The notes under the pieces were generated by a model. The model was not told where the DNA came from, made no database searches, and saw nothing but the letters and a program-made list of their open reading frames with translations. DNA of 64,000 nucleotides from JANJUO01 sp942492935 (GTDB lineage: Bacteria > Bacteroidota > Ignavibacteria > Kapaibacteriales > UBA2268): the NCBI GenBank assembly GCA_942492935.1, contig OW818654.1, forward strand, positions 434,001-498,000. Direction: 5' to 3'. The position numbers were made by a program, and so were the translations under genes. This document shows positions 18,861-28,160 of this stretch, in pieces. How positions within the stretch are numbered: position 1 is the first letter of the stretch; every line of letters begins with the position of its first letter.

Positions 18861-20330
18861 TTAAGCTGCTTGTTTGTGACGTTTTCGTCTTCGTTGCTTT
18901 TCTTGTTTCTCAAGTAAAATTACTCCAAGTGTATGGATATTTCTTGCTAATATTGATAAAGAAACACAACGTTTAAATCCGTGAATTCCACGGTCGTAAC
19001 ATTTGTCCAAACCGGTGTGATCCAAGCCGTTGATTGAGGATTCCACTGCCGAATGTTTTTTACGTAAAGTTTTGAATTCCTTTGTACTATGTTCTTTTTC
19101 CTCTTCCTTGTTCAACCTACCTTTTTTGGGCATTATTACTTTGGGAACTAATTTTCCGATTCCTTCACGATTTGACTTTGACCAAAAACCCTTGTCAAAA
19201 CTTTCTGATATTATTGTTGGATATTGGTTTGTTAATTGCTCTGTTAGTGGAACTGCAACATCTACATCACTTTCTGTTTCCATTATTTTATAACTCAAAA
19301 TAAAGCCATGTTGATCTTTGGCTATCGTTACTGGAAGACCTAATTCTACCTTAACTCCAGCTTTGCCTTTCGATATCCAGCGGGTGTGTGGTTCAAATAT
19401 TGAATGTACTTTTTCTGAATGTGGGATTACTTCGTCGTTTAATACTCTACGTTCTACTAACGATTTTTGATGACTTACCCAGTGCATATAACTGTCGATT
19501 TCCAATATTCTTGCTAATAGAATTGGGCTTGGAGCTACTTTTTCAAGAATTATCTTTATTACTTCATTTACCTTTGTTTCTGCTTTTTGTACTTCTGTAA
19601 GATAATCTTTATGTGTTGATTTTTTGCGTTCTTCTTTATTAGGACTGTTTGATTGATTTGCTTTTTGTGCTTTTCTAAATAACGTTTTTATTTTGCGTAG
19701 TTGATAATTGCTTTGACGCATTTCACTCAGATTGTAGTCGGTGCAAAGATTAGCGGTTAGTTGGATTGATTTACGAATAGCGTCGAAAAGCAAACTAATG
19801 TCGGTTGGATAATGTACATCTGTTTTTATTACAAACGAATCTATGCTCACATGCAATTCATCTTTTTTTTTACCACCCAATAAATTGTGTCCGCAATCTA
19901 CTACGATTTTGTTGATTTTATCAATCAATTCAGGAGTCAATAACTTCACATTATCTTTGATGGTTTGTAGCTCATATTTACTGGTGTCACCCCATTCCCA
20001 AGAATCATGTCCAAGAAATGCTCTGATTGTTCTATGCTCATTTGATAAATTGTGCAATTTATCATAATCCAAATCGGAAACTTGACGAATTAGTCCCAAG
20101 ACTAATATCTTCCACAAATCCATGCCTGGTCTGCCATTATTCTTTGATACCTTAGGAAGTAATTCTTCATCTAATAATTTTAAAATTTCTGCTCGAATTT
20201 CTGTGTTAGTGAATAAATATTGAAGACCACGAAGAGTTTTATCAATTTCATCTCGGGATTTTGGATTAATTTGAATTTCAGAAATATCCACATTGCCAAA
20301 TCTGTTTGTAATATCAATTATTTTACGCAT
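18861..20330 (-). CDS. ISNCY/IS1182-like transposase
   Basis: A 489-residue transposase. The N-terminal segment with GLIRQVSDLDYDKLHNLSNEHRT is followed by a DDE-type core: SIDSFVIKTDVHYPTD (first Asp), then KIMETESDVDVAVPL and ISESFDKGFWSKSNREGI. A basic tail closes the protein (KQRRRKRHKQAA). The layout matches the ISNCY group, with IS1182 as the alternative. The frame is intact. No terminal inverted repeats were identified. It lies inside the 3.9-kb segment flanked by copies of the aldehyde dehydrogenase 3' end. Confidence 0.8.
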   Translation of the reverse strand: MRKIIDITNRFGNVDISEIQINPKSRDEIDKTLRGLQYLFTNTEIRAEILKLLDEELLPKVSKNNGRPGMDLWKILVLGLIRQVSDLDYDKLHNLSNEHRTIRAFLGHDSWEWGDTSKYELQTIKDNVKLLTPELIDKINKIVVDCGHNLLGGKKKDELHVSIDSFVIKTDVHYPTDISLLFDAIRKSIQLTANLCTDYNLSEMRQSNYQLRKIKTLFRKAQKANQSNSPNKEERKKSTHKDYLTEVQKAETKVNEVIKIILEKVAPSPILLARILEIDSYMHWVSHQKSLVERRVLNDEVIPHSEKVHSIFEPHTRWISKGKAGVKVELGLPVTIAKDQHGFILSYKIMETESDVDVAVPLTEQLTNQYPTIISESFDKGFWSKSNREGIGKLVPKVIMPKKGRLNKEEEKEHSTKEFKTLRKKHSAVESSINGLDHTGLDKCYDRGIHGFKRCVSLSILARNIHTLGVILLEKQEKQRRRKRHKQAA

Positions 20331-20603
20331 AATTTTTTTCCGAAGATTTTAATAATTTTTCAAATTGCAACCAACTTACAATACAAAAATAACGCTTTTG
20401 CCGCACCTAATCAAGCTTTTTAATGTTTATTTATGAAAACTTATCCACATTCTCACTTTTTTTCATCTTATATTTTCCAAGCTAAACTATTGATATTATT
20501 TACTTTGATGAGTTTATTTCCAGAGACTAAATATTGAAAATTATATTTATTACTAAATTCCAAATTTGAATTTTTTGTAAAATAAGTTAAATATGTAAAT
20601 AAT

Positions 20604-21356
20604 TTACTTCGTTTGATAATTTAAAACTGTATATATTGCGTTTAAAAAATCATCCAAATCTGCTGGCTGGTGTTTTTTTCCATTTAACAATTTAAATTTA
20701 TAATTTATATTCTCATTTTTAAAAACATTAATAACAATATTTAGATTTTTTAATCTCTCATCATTTGAACCCATCGTGAAATAGAAATAAGGTTTGTTTG
20801 TTTTTAAATCATTTAAATTATTTTTAATTGAGTAGCTCGCTCTACTACTCATTATTACTGCACCATCAAAAATATTTGAATTCCTAACACAAATTGCAAA
20901 TGATAAATCTCCACCTAATGAAAAACCAGTTAATATTGTTTTATTCGAATCAATTGAATATTCATTTTTGATTTTATCTAACGAAGTAAATAATGCTGAT
21001 TCTAAATAATTTATTTGTTTATCCAAACCTCCATTAAGATTCCCTTTGTAATCTAAATACACTAAAATAAAATCTTTTTTTTGATTTCCAATTGAAGAAT
21101 TATTTGAACTTAAAACTTTATAAAAAGCATCTTGCAAACTTGTTTCCAAACTACCATATTCAAAAAAGTAGTATTTGAGAAAATCCTCTGCATTCCCACC
21201 AAGTCCAGGCAAGAAATAAATTAAAGGGTATATATTATTTGATGAATAATTTGGAGGTAGAAGAACTTTATAACTTTGTGAAATCAATCCCATATAATTG
21301 AAATAAATCATTCCAATGATGATTAATAGTTTAATTGTGTTTTCTAGAAATTTCAT
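20604..21356 (-). CDS. Exported alpha/beta-hydrolase, esterase family
   Basis: 250 residues. An N-terminal hydrophobic signal (about 5-25) suggests export. The oxyanion-side segment PLIYFLPGLGGNAEDF and the nucleophile elbow GFSLGG (Ser146), with Asp199 (GSNDE) and His229 (GKKHQ) as plausible triad partners, match feruloyl/PHB-depolymerase-like or esterase D-like enzymes. It is 17 bp downstream of a PD-(D/E)XK protein gene and probably co-transcribed, inside a likely horizontally acquired segment. The substrate is unknown. Confidence 0.72.
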   Translation of the reverse strand: MKFLENTIKLLIIIGMIYFNYMGLISQSYKVLLPPNYSSNNIYPLIYFLPGLGGNAEDFLKYYFFEYGSLETSLQDAFYKVLSSNNSSIGNQKKDFILVYLDYKGNLNGGLDKQINYLESALFTSLDKIKNEYSIDSNKTILTGFSLGGDLSFAICVRNSNIFDGAVIMSSRASYSIKNNLNDLKTNKPYFYFTMGSNDERLKNLNIVINVFKNENINYKFKLLNGKKHQPADLDDFLNAIYTVLNYQTK

Positions 21357-21373
21357 ATTATTTAACCTGATAT

Positions 21374-22126
21374 TTAATTAATTAATTTGATTTTATCAAG
21401 TATTGATTCATTTGGTAGTTTTTTTTCGAATACATCAATTAGTATATTCTTTATAACTCCTAATGAAATGTGTGGATTATAAATTGAATTCCACTTGTAT
21501 TTACCAATTTCTTTCTGATTAATAATATTAATAGATTTCTGAGCCAAAGTTGACCAAATATTTGCACTACCTTTTGTAGGTATAATTCTAATGTTTTCAA
21601 ACTCTTCCAATAATAATTCCATTATCATCTTACCTGGTATCTGCTTAAAATGAAAATAACAAAAAATATATGCCACCCAAACAGTTTCATATTTTAATTT
21701 TCTTAGTTTACTATATAATTCGTCTATCAATAATTTATTTAGTTGAAAAATATTATTATCATATTCGTTAAGATATCTGAATTCTTTATATTCAGTTAAT
21801 ATAATGATTTCCTTACAATCATTTTGCAAATACAATTGCTTAGTAAGAGTTTCTTTTTTACTACTATCATAATCCCAAATTATCGCTATATCGAATCTCC
21901 CATTTTCTGCAAACGCATTGTAGTTATTTATTGTATATTTACATTCGCATCTTAATATTTTTCCCTCTTTTGCTCGATTGTCATAAACCAACATATCTGG
22001 GCTTGTTTCAATTGTTCCACTACTATTTAAGCATCCACCTAAATACTTTATTTTAGTTGCTCTATAAAAATATTCACTTGCAACAAGATTTTCAAGCATT
22101 TTTTCATTTTTGGGTTTGAAATACAT
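21374..22126 (-). CDS. Unrecognised protein with a PD-(D/E)XK nuclease-like motif
   Basis: A 250-residue soluble protein of no family I recognise. The visible clue is SPDMLVYD followed by ILRCECKYT: Pro43-Asp44 and Glu61-x-Lys63 fit the PD-(D/E)XK nuclease core with 16 residues between the acids. The C-terminal half is helical and contains KGSANIWSTLAQKSI. It sits in a segment next to a transposase and upstream of an exported esterase, within an apparent insertion. A role as an accessory nuclease or stand-alone restriction-like enzyme is inference from the motif only. Confidence 0.45.
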   Translation of the reverse strand: MYFKPKNEKMLENLVASEYFYRATKIKYLGGCLNSSGTIETSPDMLVYDNRAKEGKILRCECKYTINNYNAFAENGRFDIAIIWDYDSSKKETLTKQLYLQNDCKEIIILTEYKEFRYLNEYDNNIFQLNKLLIDELYSKLRKLKYETVWVAYIFCYFHFKQIPGKMIMELLLEEFENIRIIPTKGSANIWSTLAQKSINIINQKEIGKYKWNSIYNPHISLGVIKNILIDVFEKKLPNESILDKIKLIN

Positions 22127-22364
22127 AATTTTCTTTATAATATTAAAAATTTACTTCAATTTAATTTATTAATTTTTAATTTATGACTAAATGAAAAAAG
22201 CGTTTATTAGCATTTGTTTAATAATTATTCATAAATATCAAAATAATATATCATTAGTCTCAAAATTATAAAAAAAATATTTCATAAACAATTAAATTTT
22301 CATTTAAAATATCAAAAATTTAATATTACTTGAAAAATACGATTAAACTATTCCTTTATAAATC

Positions 22365-22424
22365 AAAACAGTCTATATTGATTATTCAGATGCGTTGCAA
22401 AGAGCACAAATAGATAATTATTAA
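22365..22424 (+). pseudogene. Duplicated 3' end of the aldehyde dehydrogenase gene
   Basis: 22365-22425 matches 18431-18491 at 60 of 61 positions; the single difference (C to T) is silent in an Asp codon. It encodes the last 19 residues (Lys-Thr-Val-Tyr ... Asn-Tyr) and the stop codon, with no similarity further upstream. The two copies are direct repeats that bracket 3.87 kb holding the transposase, esterase and PD-(D/E)XK genes, as expected for the att sites of an element inserted at a gene's 3' end. Confidence 0.9.
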
Positions 22425-22465
22425 TCAAAATTTTCATAATTGAATCTGTAAAGTTATTATTAAAG

Positions 22466-22497
22466 CCCCCTTATTCAGAATTTGATTAAGGGGGATT
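22466..22497. terminator. Intrinsic terminator between the ald fragment and asd
   Basis: CCCCCTTA (22466-22473) pairs with TAAGGGGG (22487-22494) around a 13-nt loop. A and T tracts on each side suit it to the minus-strand asd operon and to any plus-strand transcript arriving from the left. Confidence 0.65.
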
Positions 22498-22532
22498 TCT
22501 ATATAAACTATTCTACTGTAAATTGAATATTT

Positions 22533-23522
22533 TTAAATTAATTCCATTTCAATCATTTTTTCTGCGATTTGAACAGCATTTGTAGCAGCACCTTTGCGTA
22601 AATTATCAGCAACGACCCACAAATAAAGTCCATTTTTTACAGAGTCATCTTTTCTAATACGACCAACAAATACTTCATCTTTACCCGAAACATATTCCGG
22701 AGTAGGATAATCATCATTTTGGGGAGAATCTACTACTTTAATTCCATCTGAATTGCTAAATAATTCAAATATTTCCTCAATTGAAAATTCATTCGATAAT
22801 TCCAAATTTACGGATTCGCAATGACCACCAAGAATGGGAAGTCTTACACAAGTAAATGCCAATGGCAATGATTCGTTGTGAAGAATTTTTCTTGTTTCAT
22901 TTACCATTTTATTCTCTTCTTGTGTAAAGCCATTATCTTCGAATTGATGAAACATTGCACTGAAAGCTATGTCATACTTATCGTCAAGTGATTTTCCAGC
23001 AATTTCAGCCATTAATTTATCTACCCCTTTCTGACCTGCACCGCTTATTGATTGATAAGTTGAACATACAACTCTATTCAAACCAAATTTATCAGCAATT
23101 GGTTTTAAGGCAACTACTAATTGAATCGTTGAGCAATTTGGATTTGCTATTATATTCTTATGATTTCTTAATGCTTCAGGATTTACTTCTGGTACAACCA
23201 ATGGTACACCTTCAGCCATACGCCAACATGAAGAATTATCAATTACTACACAACCTTTGCTTGCAGCAATTGGGGCATATTCTTTACTTATGGCACTACC
23301 CGCTGAGAATAATGCAAAATCAACATTATCAAACGAATCTGAAGTTAATTCTTCAAAATAATATTTATGTGATTTAAAAAATATTTCACCACCAACAGAA
23401 CGCTTTGATGTGAGAAATTTTATTTCATTTACGGGCAAACAATGTTCTTCCAAAACTTTAACCATAGTTCTGCCAACAAGTCCGCTTGCTCCGACAATTG
23501 CAATATTATATGTTTTGTTCAT
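22533..23522 (-). CDS. asd: Aspartate-semialdehyde dehydrogenase
   Basis: A 329-residue enzyme reducing aspartyl phosphate to aspartate semialdehyde, the branch point to lysine/diaminopimelate, threonine and methionine. The N-terminal NADP-binding IVGASGLVGR, the nucleophile Cys130 (NPNCST) and the GGHCESVN segment with the acid/base His are present. Length is normal. Its start is 5 bp after the queD stop, so it is the third gene of a queF-queD-asd operon. Confidence 0.96.
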   Translation of the reverse strand: MNKTYNIAIVGASGLVGRTMVKVLEEHCLPVNEIKFLTSKRSVGGEIFFKSHKYYFEELTSDSFDNVDFALFSAGSAISKEYAPIAASKGCVVIDNSSCWRMAEGVPLVVPEVNPEALRNHKNIIANPNCSTIQLVVALKPIADKFGLNRVVCSTYQSISGAGQKGVDKLMAEIAGKSLDDKYDIAFSAMFHQFEDNGFTQEENKMVNETRKILHNESLPLAFTCVRLPILGGHCESVNLELSNEFSIEEIFELFSNSDGIKVVDSPQNDDYPTPEYVSGKDEVFVGRIRKDDSVKNGLYLWVVADNLRKGAATNAVQIAEKMIEMELI

Positions 23523-23527
23523 TATTT

Positions 23528-23953
23528 TTATCTCAAAAAAGTCTTTTGTTCAGCAAAGGCATCATAAGTTTCATAGACTCTGATTAGAATACTATATATA
23601 TTTGTAAATTTTGCAAAATGTGGTTTTACTAAGTTGGTAATATAAGTTACTAAATTTTCTGCGGTAGAATAACCTTCCATAACAAAATATTTAAAATTGT
23701 TATCTCTTAAAAAATTAATCATAAGGTCATCATCATTACTACAAACAAAAGAATGGTCAAATTTAGCAAGAATAGGTGAAATTATTTTATCAATTTCATA
23801 GTAATCTAAAACCATAGCATTACTGTCGGCAGTACCTTCTAATTCAACACGCATTTTGTAAGAATGACCGTGAATATTCTTACACAATCCATTATGAAAA
23901 GCCAATCTGTGACTCATTTCCCAGTGATATTCTCTACCTATTATGGTATTCAT
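23528..23953 (-). CDS. queD: 6-carboxy-5,6,7,8-tetrahydropterin synthase
   Basis: A 141-residue QueD of the queuosine/preQ0 pathway, converting dihydroneopterin triphosphate to 6-carboxytetrahydropterin. Zinc ligands are His15 (MSHRL), His28 and His30 (IHGH), and the catalytic Cys24 lies in GLCKN. The ATG at 23953 is chosen over a longer frame starting at 24019 because it has an AAGGAG upstream and matches the family length. The start lies 5 nt after the queF stop. The gene is directly upstream of asd. Confidence 0.93.
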   Translation of the reverse strand: MNTIIGREYHWEMSHRLAFHNGLCKNIHGHSYKMRVELEGTADSNAMVLDYYEIDKIISPILAKFDHSFVCSNDDDLMINFLRDNNFKYFVMEGYSTAENLVTYITNLVKPHFAKFTNIYSILIRVYETYDAFAEQKTFLR

Positions 23954-23958
23954 TTTAG

Positions 23959-24300
23959 TTAATTCTCCTTTTTGTAAGCAACTCGAATGACAGAAGTCAT
24001 ACCACCGCGTGGCTTCCATTCACTAATTACTTCCATTTCTAAAGGATCGCAAGCAGCAACAAGTTCATCTAAAACCTGATTAGTTACCGCTTCGTAAAAA
24101 ATGCCTTTGCTACGAAAATCAAGAAAATAATATTTTAATGATTTTAATTCAAGGCATATTTCGTTTGGAATATATTTAATCTTAATAGTACCAAAATCTG
24201 GTAAACCTGTAATTGGGCATACTGAAGTAAACTCAGGATTACTATGAGTAATTTCATATTTTCTTCCAATATGCGGATTGGGGAAAGTTTCTATTTTCAT
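23959..24300 (-). CDS. queF: NADPH-dependent 7-cyano-7-deazaguanine (preQ0) reductase
   Basis: A 113-residue short (unimodular) QueF that reduces preQ0 to preQ1 for tRNA queuosine. The catalytic Cys28 and Asp35 lie in SVCPITGLPDFG, and the family motif ELKSLKYY is present. It is translationally close to queD. No preQ1 riboswitch could be recognised in the short leader to 24345. Confidence 0.95.
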   Translation of the reverse strand: MKIETFPNPHIGRKYEITHSNPEFTSVCPITGLPDFGTIKIKYIPNEICLELKSLKYYFLDFRSKGIFYEAVTNQVLDELVAACDPLEMEVISEWKPRGGMTSVIRVAYKKEN

Positions 24301-24345
24301 TTTCTTAGTCTCAATTATTTAAAAATTCAATTATTTCTTAGTTTA

Positions 24346-24972
24346 TTAATATTTAATTGTTGCCAGAATTGATTTAAATACATCGTCAATGTCTAACTGT
24401 TGTGGTAGTTGATTATTGTTGATATTCATCGGTATTAATGCAAATTCATAAAATTCATCAGAATTTGAAATGAATACAGCGGCTTTGGCTTTAACTGCAC
24501 CGCCTGTTGAAGAAAATTCATACTTTACAAATTCTTGATTACCCATATTTATTTGTTGATATTTACCAAATAGTTTTACTGAACCACCAGTTTTTCTTTC
24601 TCTACGAGTTAAACATAATCTTGCCAATCCATACAATCCTTCATTCTCCAAATCATCATCTACAGCGGGAATATGCTTAATTGATGAAAAAACTGCACTT
24701 AAATTATATTCAGGATTTACAGCTACTGCTATCACATCTGGTGAGGTTTTGCTTTCAACATCTACAAAGAACCATCCAACAGGGATTTGTGATATCATAT
24801 CTCCTTTAGCTGACCTTACTATTTGTTCTGACATCGGAAGTACTGGTTTTGGGCTTAATGATATTTCAGGTTCGATGAAACTATCCTCAATATCTTCATT
24901 CAGAACTAATATACAAGAAGTAGTGAAAACTATTAGAAATATAACTATAAATGATTTAATTAAAATATCCAT
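24346..24972 (-). CDS. Lipoprotein of unknown function
   Basis: A 208-residue protein from the ATG at 24972 (an in-frame TTG 9 nt upstream is possible). The signal ends in FTTSC, a lipobox, so it should be anchored in a membrane by lipidation. The mature part has a segment (SQIPVGWFFVDVESKTSPDVIAVAVNP read in pieces) that resembles small PsbP/Mog1-like folds, but no family is assigned. It is 45 bp upstream of queF on the same strand and may share its transcript. Confidence 0.6.
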   Translation of the reverse strand: MDILIKSFIVIFLIVFTTSCILVLNEDIEDSFIEPEISLSPKPVLPMSEQIVRSAKGDMISQIPVGWFFVDVESKTSPDVIAVAVNPEYNLSAVFSSIKHIPAVDDDLENEGLYGLARLCLTRRERKTGGSVKLFGKYQQINMGNQEFVKYEFSSTGGAVKAKAAVFISNSDEFYEFALIPMNINNNQLPQQLDIDDVFKSILATIKY

Positions 24973-25057
24973 TTTACTCAAATTGTCAATAAAAAAACAA
25001 GCAATTTACAATGCAAATATGAATCTACCAAAAAATAATATAGAGAATTTATCAAAT

Positions 25058-25831
25058 CTACAATGATGATACTTTCGAGATTTTAATTTCTGTATCGTAA
25101 TTTGGATTTGAGTTATTATTAATTTCTGTTTTACCTTTCGTTTTTTTCTTTGGAACTGGTTTTGTGATAACAACATTTTCAGTAAAAACAATATTTCTTT
25201 CGGGTACTTTAAACTCTTTCAGGGTGGCTTTAATTGCATCAATTCGTGATTTAATCAATTCTAATGCAATGTCTTTTTCTGATAATTTAACTTTAACTTT
25301 CTTCTTTTTGCCTTTTACAATTTGCTCTTCAGTAATAGTTTTGGCTTTAAAATGTGAATCAGAAGAAGAAACAATGATTTCAACGGTAGTTCCTAATTGT
25401 TGCTTTAGAAATTCTGAAAGAAATTTAAAATGTCCAGAATTATGCTTATTAATTTCACTTTGATTTGGATTGAAAGTGTTAAATTCAGCAAGTTTTAAAC
25501 CACTTTCAAGTTTTTTTACATAAAATGTTTTATTAAATTCTGTATATTCGGAAAAATTTGGTGTTGAATATGTTCTATTTTCAGAAGGAACAAGATATTT
25601 TTCGACTATGATATCATAATCAGTATTTTTTTTTACTACTATTTGAAATTCCCCGTCAATAGCATTTGAATTTACTTTATTTAAACTACCATCACTGCCA
25701 AGAAATGTAACTTTTGCTGCAACAGGTTTGTTTGTTGTTTCGTCAATAAGTTTGCCTGTAATTAAGCCCTGCTGTGCAAATGAAATATGCAGAGACATAA
25801 ACATAATCACCAAATAAAGTAAATTTTTCAT
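25058..25831 (-). CDS. Secreted protein with carboxypeptidase-regulatory-like and OmpA-like regions
   Basis: 257 residues from the ATG at 25831, which has GGGGA just upstream; an in-frame TTG at 25843 is rejected. After a signal peptide (ends ...SFAQ) come a transthyretin-like domain (GLITGKLIDETTNKPVAAKV) and a region shaped like an OmpA C-terminal peptidoglycan-binding domain (FNPNQSEIN...LSEFLKQQL). A lysine-rich insertion (KGKKKKVKVK) interrupts it. It is probably periplasmic or attached to the outer membrane. The OmpA likeness is weak. Confidence 0.6.
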   Translation of the reverse strand: MKNLLYLVIMFMSLHISFAQQGLITGKLIDETTNKPVAAKVTFLGSDGSLNKVNSNAIDGEFQIVVKKNTDYDIIVEKYLVPSENRTYSTPNFSEYTEFNKTFYVKKLESGLKLAEFNTFNPNQSEINKHNSGHFKFLSEFLKQQLGTTVEIIVSSSDSHFKAKTITEEQIVKGKKKKVKVKLSEKDIALELIKSRIDAIKATLKEFKVPERNIVFTENVVITKPVPKKKTKGKTEINNNSNPNYDTEIKISKVSSL

Positions 25832-26005
25832 TTTATTCCCCAAAAATTTAAAAATTGAATTTATTAACCACTATTAAACAAAAAAAAAGCGATTTTATTT
25901 TAAATTCTCGTCCTAAATTATTCAATTTCAAACTAAAAATATTTAATTTCAAATTACTTTTAAAAAAAATCGTCAATAATATTTTGAAATTAATGTTGAA
26001 TATCA

Positions 26006-28057
26006 ATGAAAAATCTTGCAATTAATTCAATCTTTATTTTAATAATTATCTTTGGATTGTTGTCCTGTAATGAGGAAAATGAAAATCTTGTAAATCCACC
26101 GTCAAAAAATACATCTGTTTATATTAGGTATGTTAATTTATCTGCTGATTTACTGCCAAGACAGCTAATTCTTGATAAAACTGTTGCATTGGAAGAACTT
26201 GCTTATGGAAGAATTTCTAAAGCAACACATCCACCTGCTGATTCATCTATGCTGAAAATCAAAAAAAATTCAATTGATGAGTATTCTCAATATAATCCAA
26301 TTAAGTATTTTAGAAATACTAATTATACCTTTTATTTGATGAGCAATAAGCCATGCAGTGATTGCCCGACTGATACAATAATAACATTACGAACAACTAC
26401 TTCAATACCAGAAGATTCTTATGATGCATTTATTAAAGTAATTAATGCGGTACCAGACTCTACAGTTAGTTACGCTGTGAGAATGGGTTGCCCAAGTGGG
26501 GAGCCGATTTTTGCAAATGTGCCTTATAAATCCGCTATAACTACTTCAGTTCAGTTGTTATCAGGAAAAATTCCAGTTTCGGTTGTCAGAATAAAAAAAA
26601 GTGGCAATGCTAATATTGAAGAATTTGTTCATTTATATGAATTAGATGTTCAAGCAAAAGGACAATATACATTAATTTTCAAAAAAGGCGATTTTGAATT
26701 TGAAGATTTGATGATTCTTGATGAATTGGACACTACTATTAATGCAATTCAACCCGTTAGAATTGTTAACGAAAGAACAACCGAATTAAGAGCTATTAAT
26801 TTATCGACTGTTACTACGGATATAAAGAAAAAAGGAGCTGAATCTGTATCTACAAATTTAAATTCAAGATATGTTGGTAATTATTCAGTTTTAAGTGCAT
26901 GCCAATCAAAATCAAGAGATTCAATTGAAATATATAACAATGACCAACTCACAAGTATAGCAACTGGTTCGTTAGATGTGTTGGAACAATACTCAGTTAT
27001 CATTTTGGATTCATTAAATAAATTAGCGTCTAAAAGCTATATTTTACCTCCGCATAAATATAGATTTGCATATTCTGATAAATCACTAATCAGAGTATTA
27101 CACGCAAACCCAAAAATTAATGGAATAACTGTTTCGCTTGGTGCCAGAAAATCAACATTAAGTGCAAACAGCACGAGAAAATTCAGTTCAGGTACAGTAC
27201 TTGGTGATAATTTAGCTTATGAAGAACTATCAACGGTTATGGCAATAGAACCCGGTGAAGCACCTATTGCTGTATTTACTTCAAGCGACCCTGCTCAATT
27301 AGTTTATGCCGCAAATGGTTATTTAGAAGCTGGGAAATCGTATTTATTAGTAATTAGTGCTGATAAAAATGGAAATATAGAATCATACTTGATTGATGAT
27401 GATATTACCAATAAATCAATTGTACCCTTAGAAAAGGGTGTATTTGTACAATATATAAACGCAGTTGCAGATATTAAAAATGTTCAAGTTAATATGAGTG
27501 GATTCAAAAGCAATATTTTAGAAGATGCTTTCATAGAATTCTCAGGTTCTACTGCTACAGTACTACCTGCTGGCAATAATACAATATTAGTAAATGGATT
27601 TGAACATAAATTTGTAACTGATACATCAAAAAGACTTTTATTGATTTCAACAGGGAAAAGTAGTAATATCGAGACAATTGAAAATACATTTTTGCCTTTA
27701 GATTTAAGCAAGAATACAAATGTACTCAGATATAGATTTATAAATGCAACAAGCGATGCAAATCTTATAAATGTAAGAGAATTTCAATCAGATACAATGC
27801 CAATCATAGAATCAGCTTATTACAAGAGTTCATCAAATTATATTTACGATTCAAGAACAAAAGTTATATCTTATTTTATATTTAATGAAGATATGAAAGA
27901 ATATATTCACAGAATATCAGACTTAACTGTAACTACAGGGAAAAGCTATTCAATAATATTTGCTGGTTTAAAAAACAATAAATGTGTTGAGAAATATGAT
28001 TCAAGACAAAAATTAGAACCAAACTGCTACTCTATAATTGTGCAGCAAGAATTTTAA
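26006..28057 (+). CDS. DUF4397 repeat lipoprotein
   Basis: 683 residues with a lipoprotein signal ending in LLSC. At least four DUF4397-like units are seen by their opening phrase: FIKVINAVPDS (about 150), IRVLHANPKI (about 367), VQYINAVADI (about 488) and YRFINATSDA (about 575). An N-terminal variant is VYIRYVNLSAD. DUF4397 domains are beta-rich and usual in cell-surface lipoproteins; binding function is unknown. It is divergent from the 25.8-kb gene and precedes the tiny basic protein gene. Confidence 0.78.
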   Translation: MKNLAINSIFILIIIFGLLSCNEENENLVNPPSKNTSVYIRYVNLSADLLPRQLILDKTVALEELAYGRISKATHPPADSSMLKIKKNSIDEYSQYNPIKYFRNTNYTFYLMSNKPCSDCPTDTIITLRTTTSIPEDSYDAFIKVINAVPDSTVSYAVRMGCPSGEPIFANVPYKSAITTSVQLLSGKIPVSVVRIKKSGNANIEEFVHLYELDVQAKGQYTLIFKKGDFEFEDLMILDELDTTINAIQPVRIVNERTTELRAINLSTVTTDIKKKGAESVSTNLNSRYVGNYSVLSACQSKSRDSIEIYNNDQLTSIATGSLDVLEQYSVIILDSLNKLASKSYILPPHKYRFAYSDKSLIRVLHANPKINGITVSLGARKSTLSANSTRKFSSGTVLGDNLAYEELSTVMAIEPGEAPIAVFTSSDPAQLVYAANGYLEAGKSYLLVISADKNGNIESYLIDDDITNKSIVPLEKGVFVQYINAVADIKNVQVNMSGFKSNILEDAFIEFSGSTATVLPAGNNTILVNGFEHKFVTDTSKRLLLISTGKSSNIETIENTFLPLDLSKNTNVLRYRFINATSDANLINVREFQSDTMPIIESAYYKSSSNYIYDSRTKVISYFIFNEDMKEYIHRISDLTVTTGKSYSIIFAGLKNNKCVEKYDSRQKLEPNCYSIIVQQEF

Positions 28058-28160
28058 GAAAAATAAATATTTTTCTTTATTATGTGAGAATATTTATTTA
28101 ATTTTACAATCTTGAATTTGAATTAAAAGAAAATTAGTTAATTATTTTGGAGATGATAAA

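Noticed and set aside
18861..20330. Terminal inverted repeats for the ISNCY-like element
   Set aside because: Only weak TTGTATT-type matches were found on both sides; not better than chance in this AT-rich DNA.
23528..24019. Longer queD start
   Set aside because: It would overlap queF by 61 bp and add 22 residues with no family counterpart; the ATG at 23953 has a good ribosome site.
24301..24345. preQ1 riboswitch upstream of queF
   Set aside because: The 45-nt gap is too short for, and shows none of, the C-rich hairpin/A-rich tail layout.
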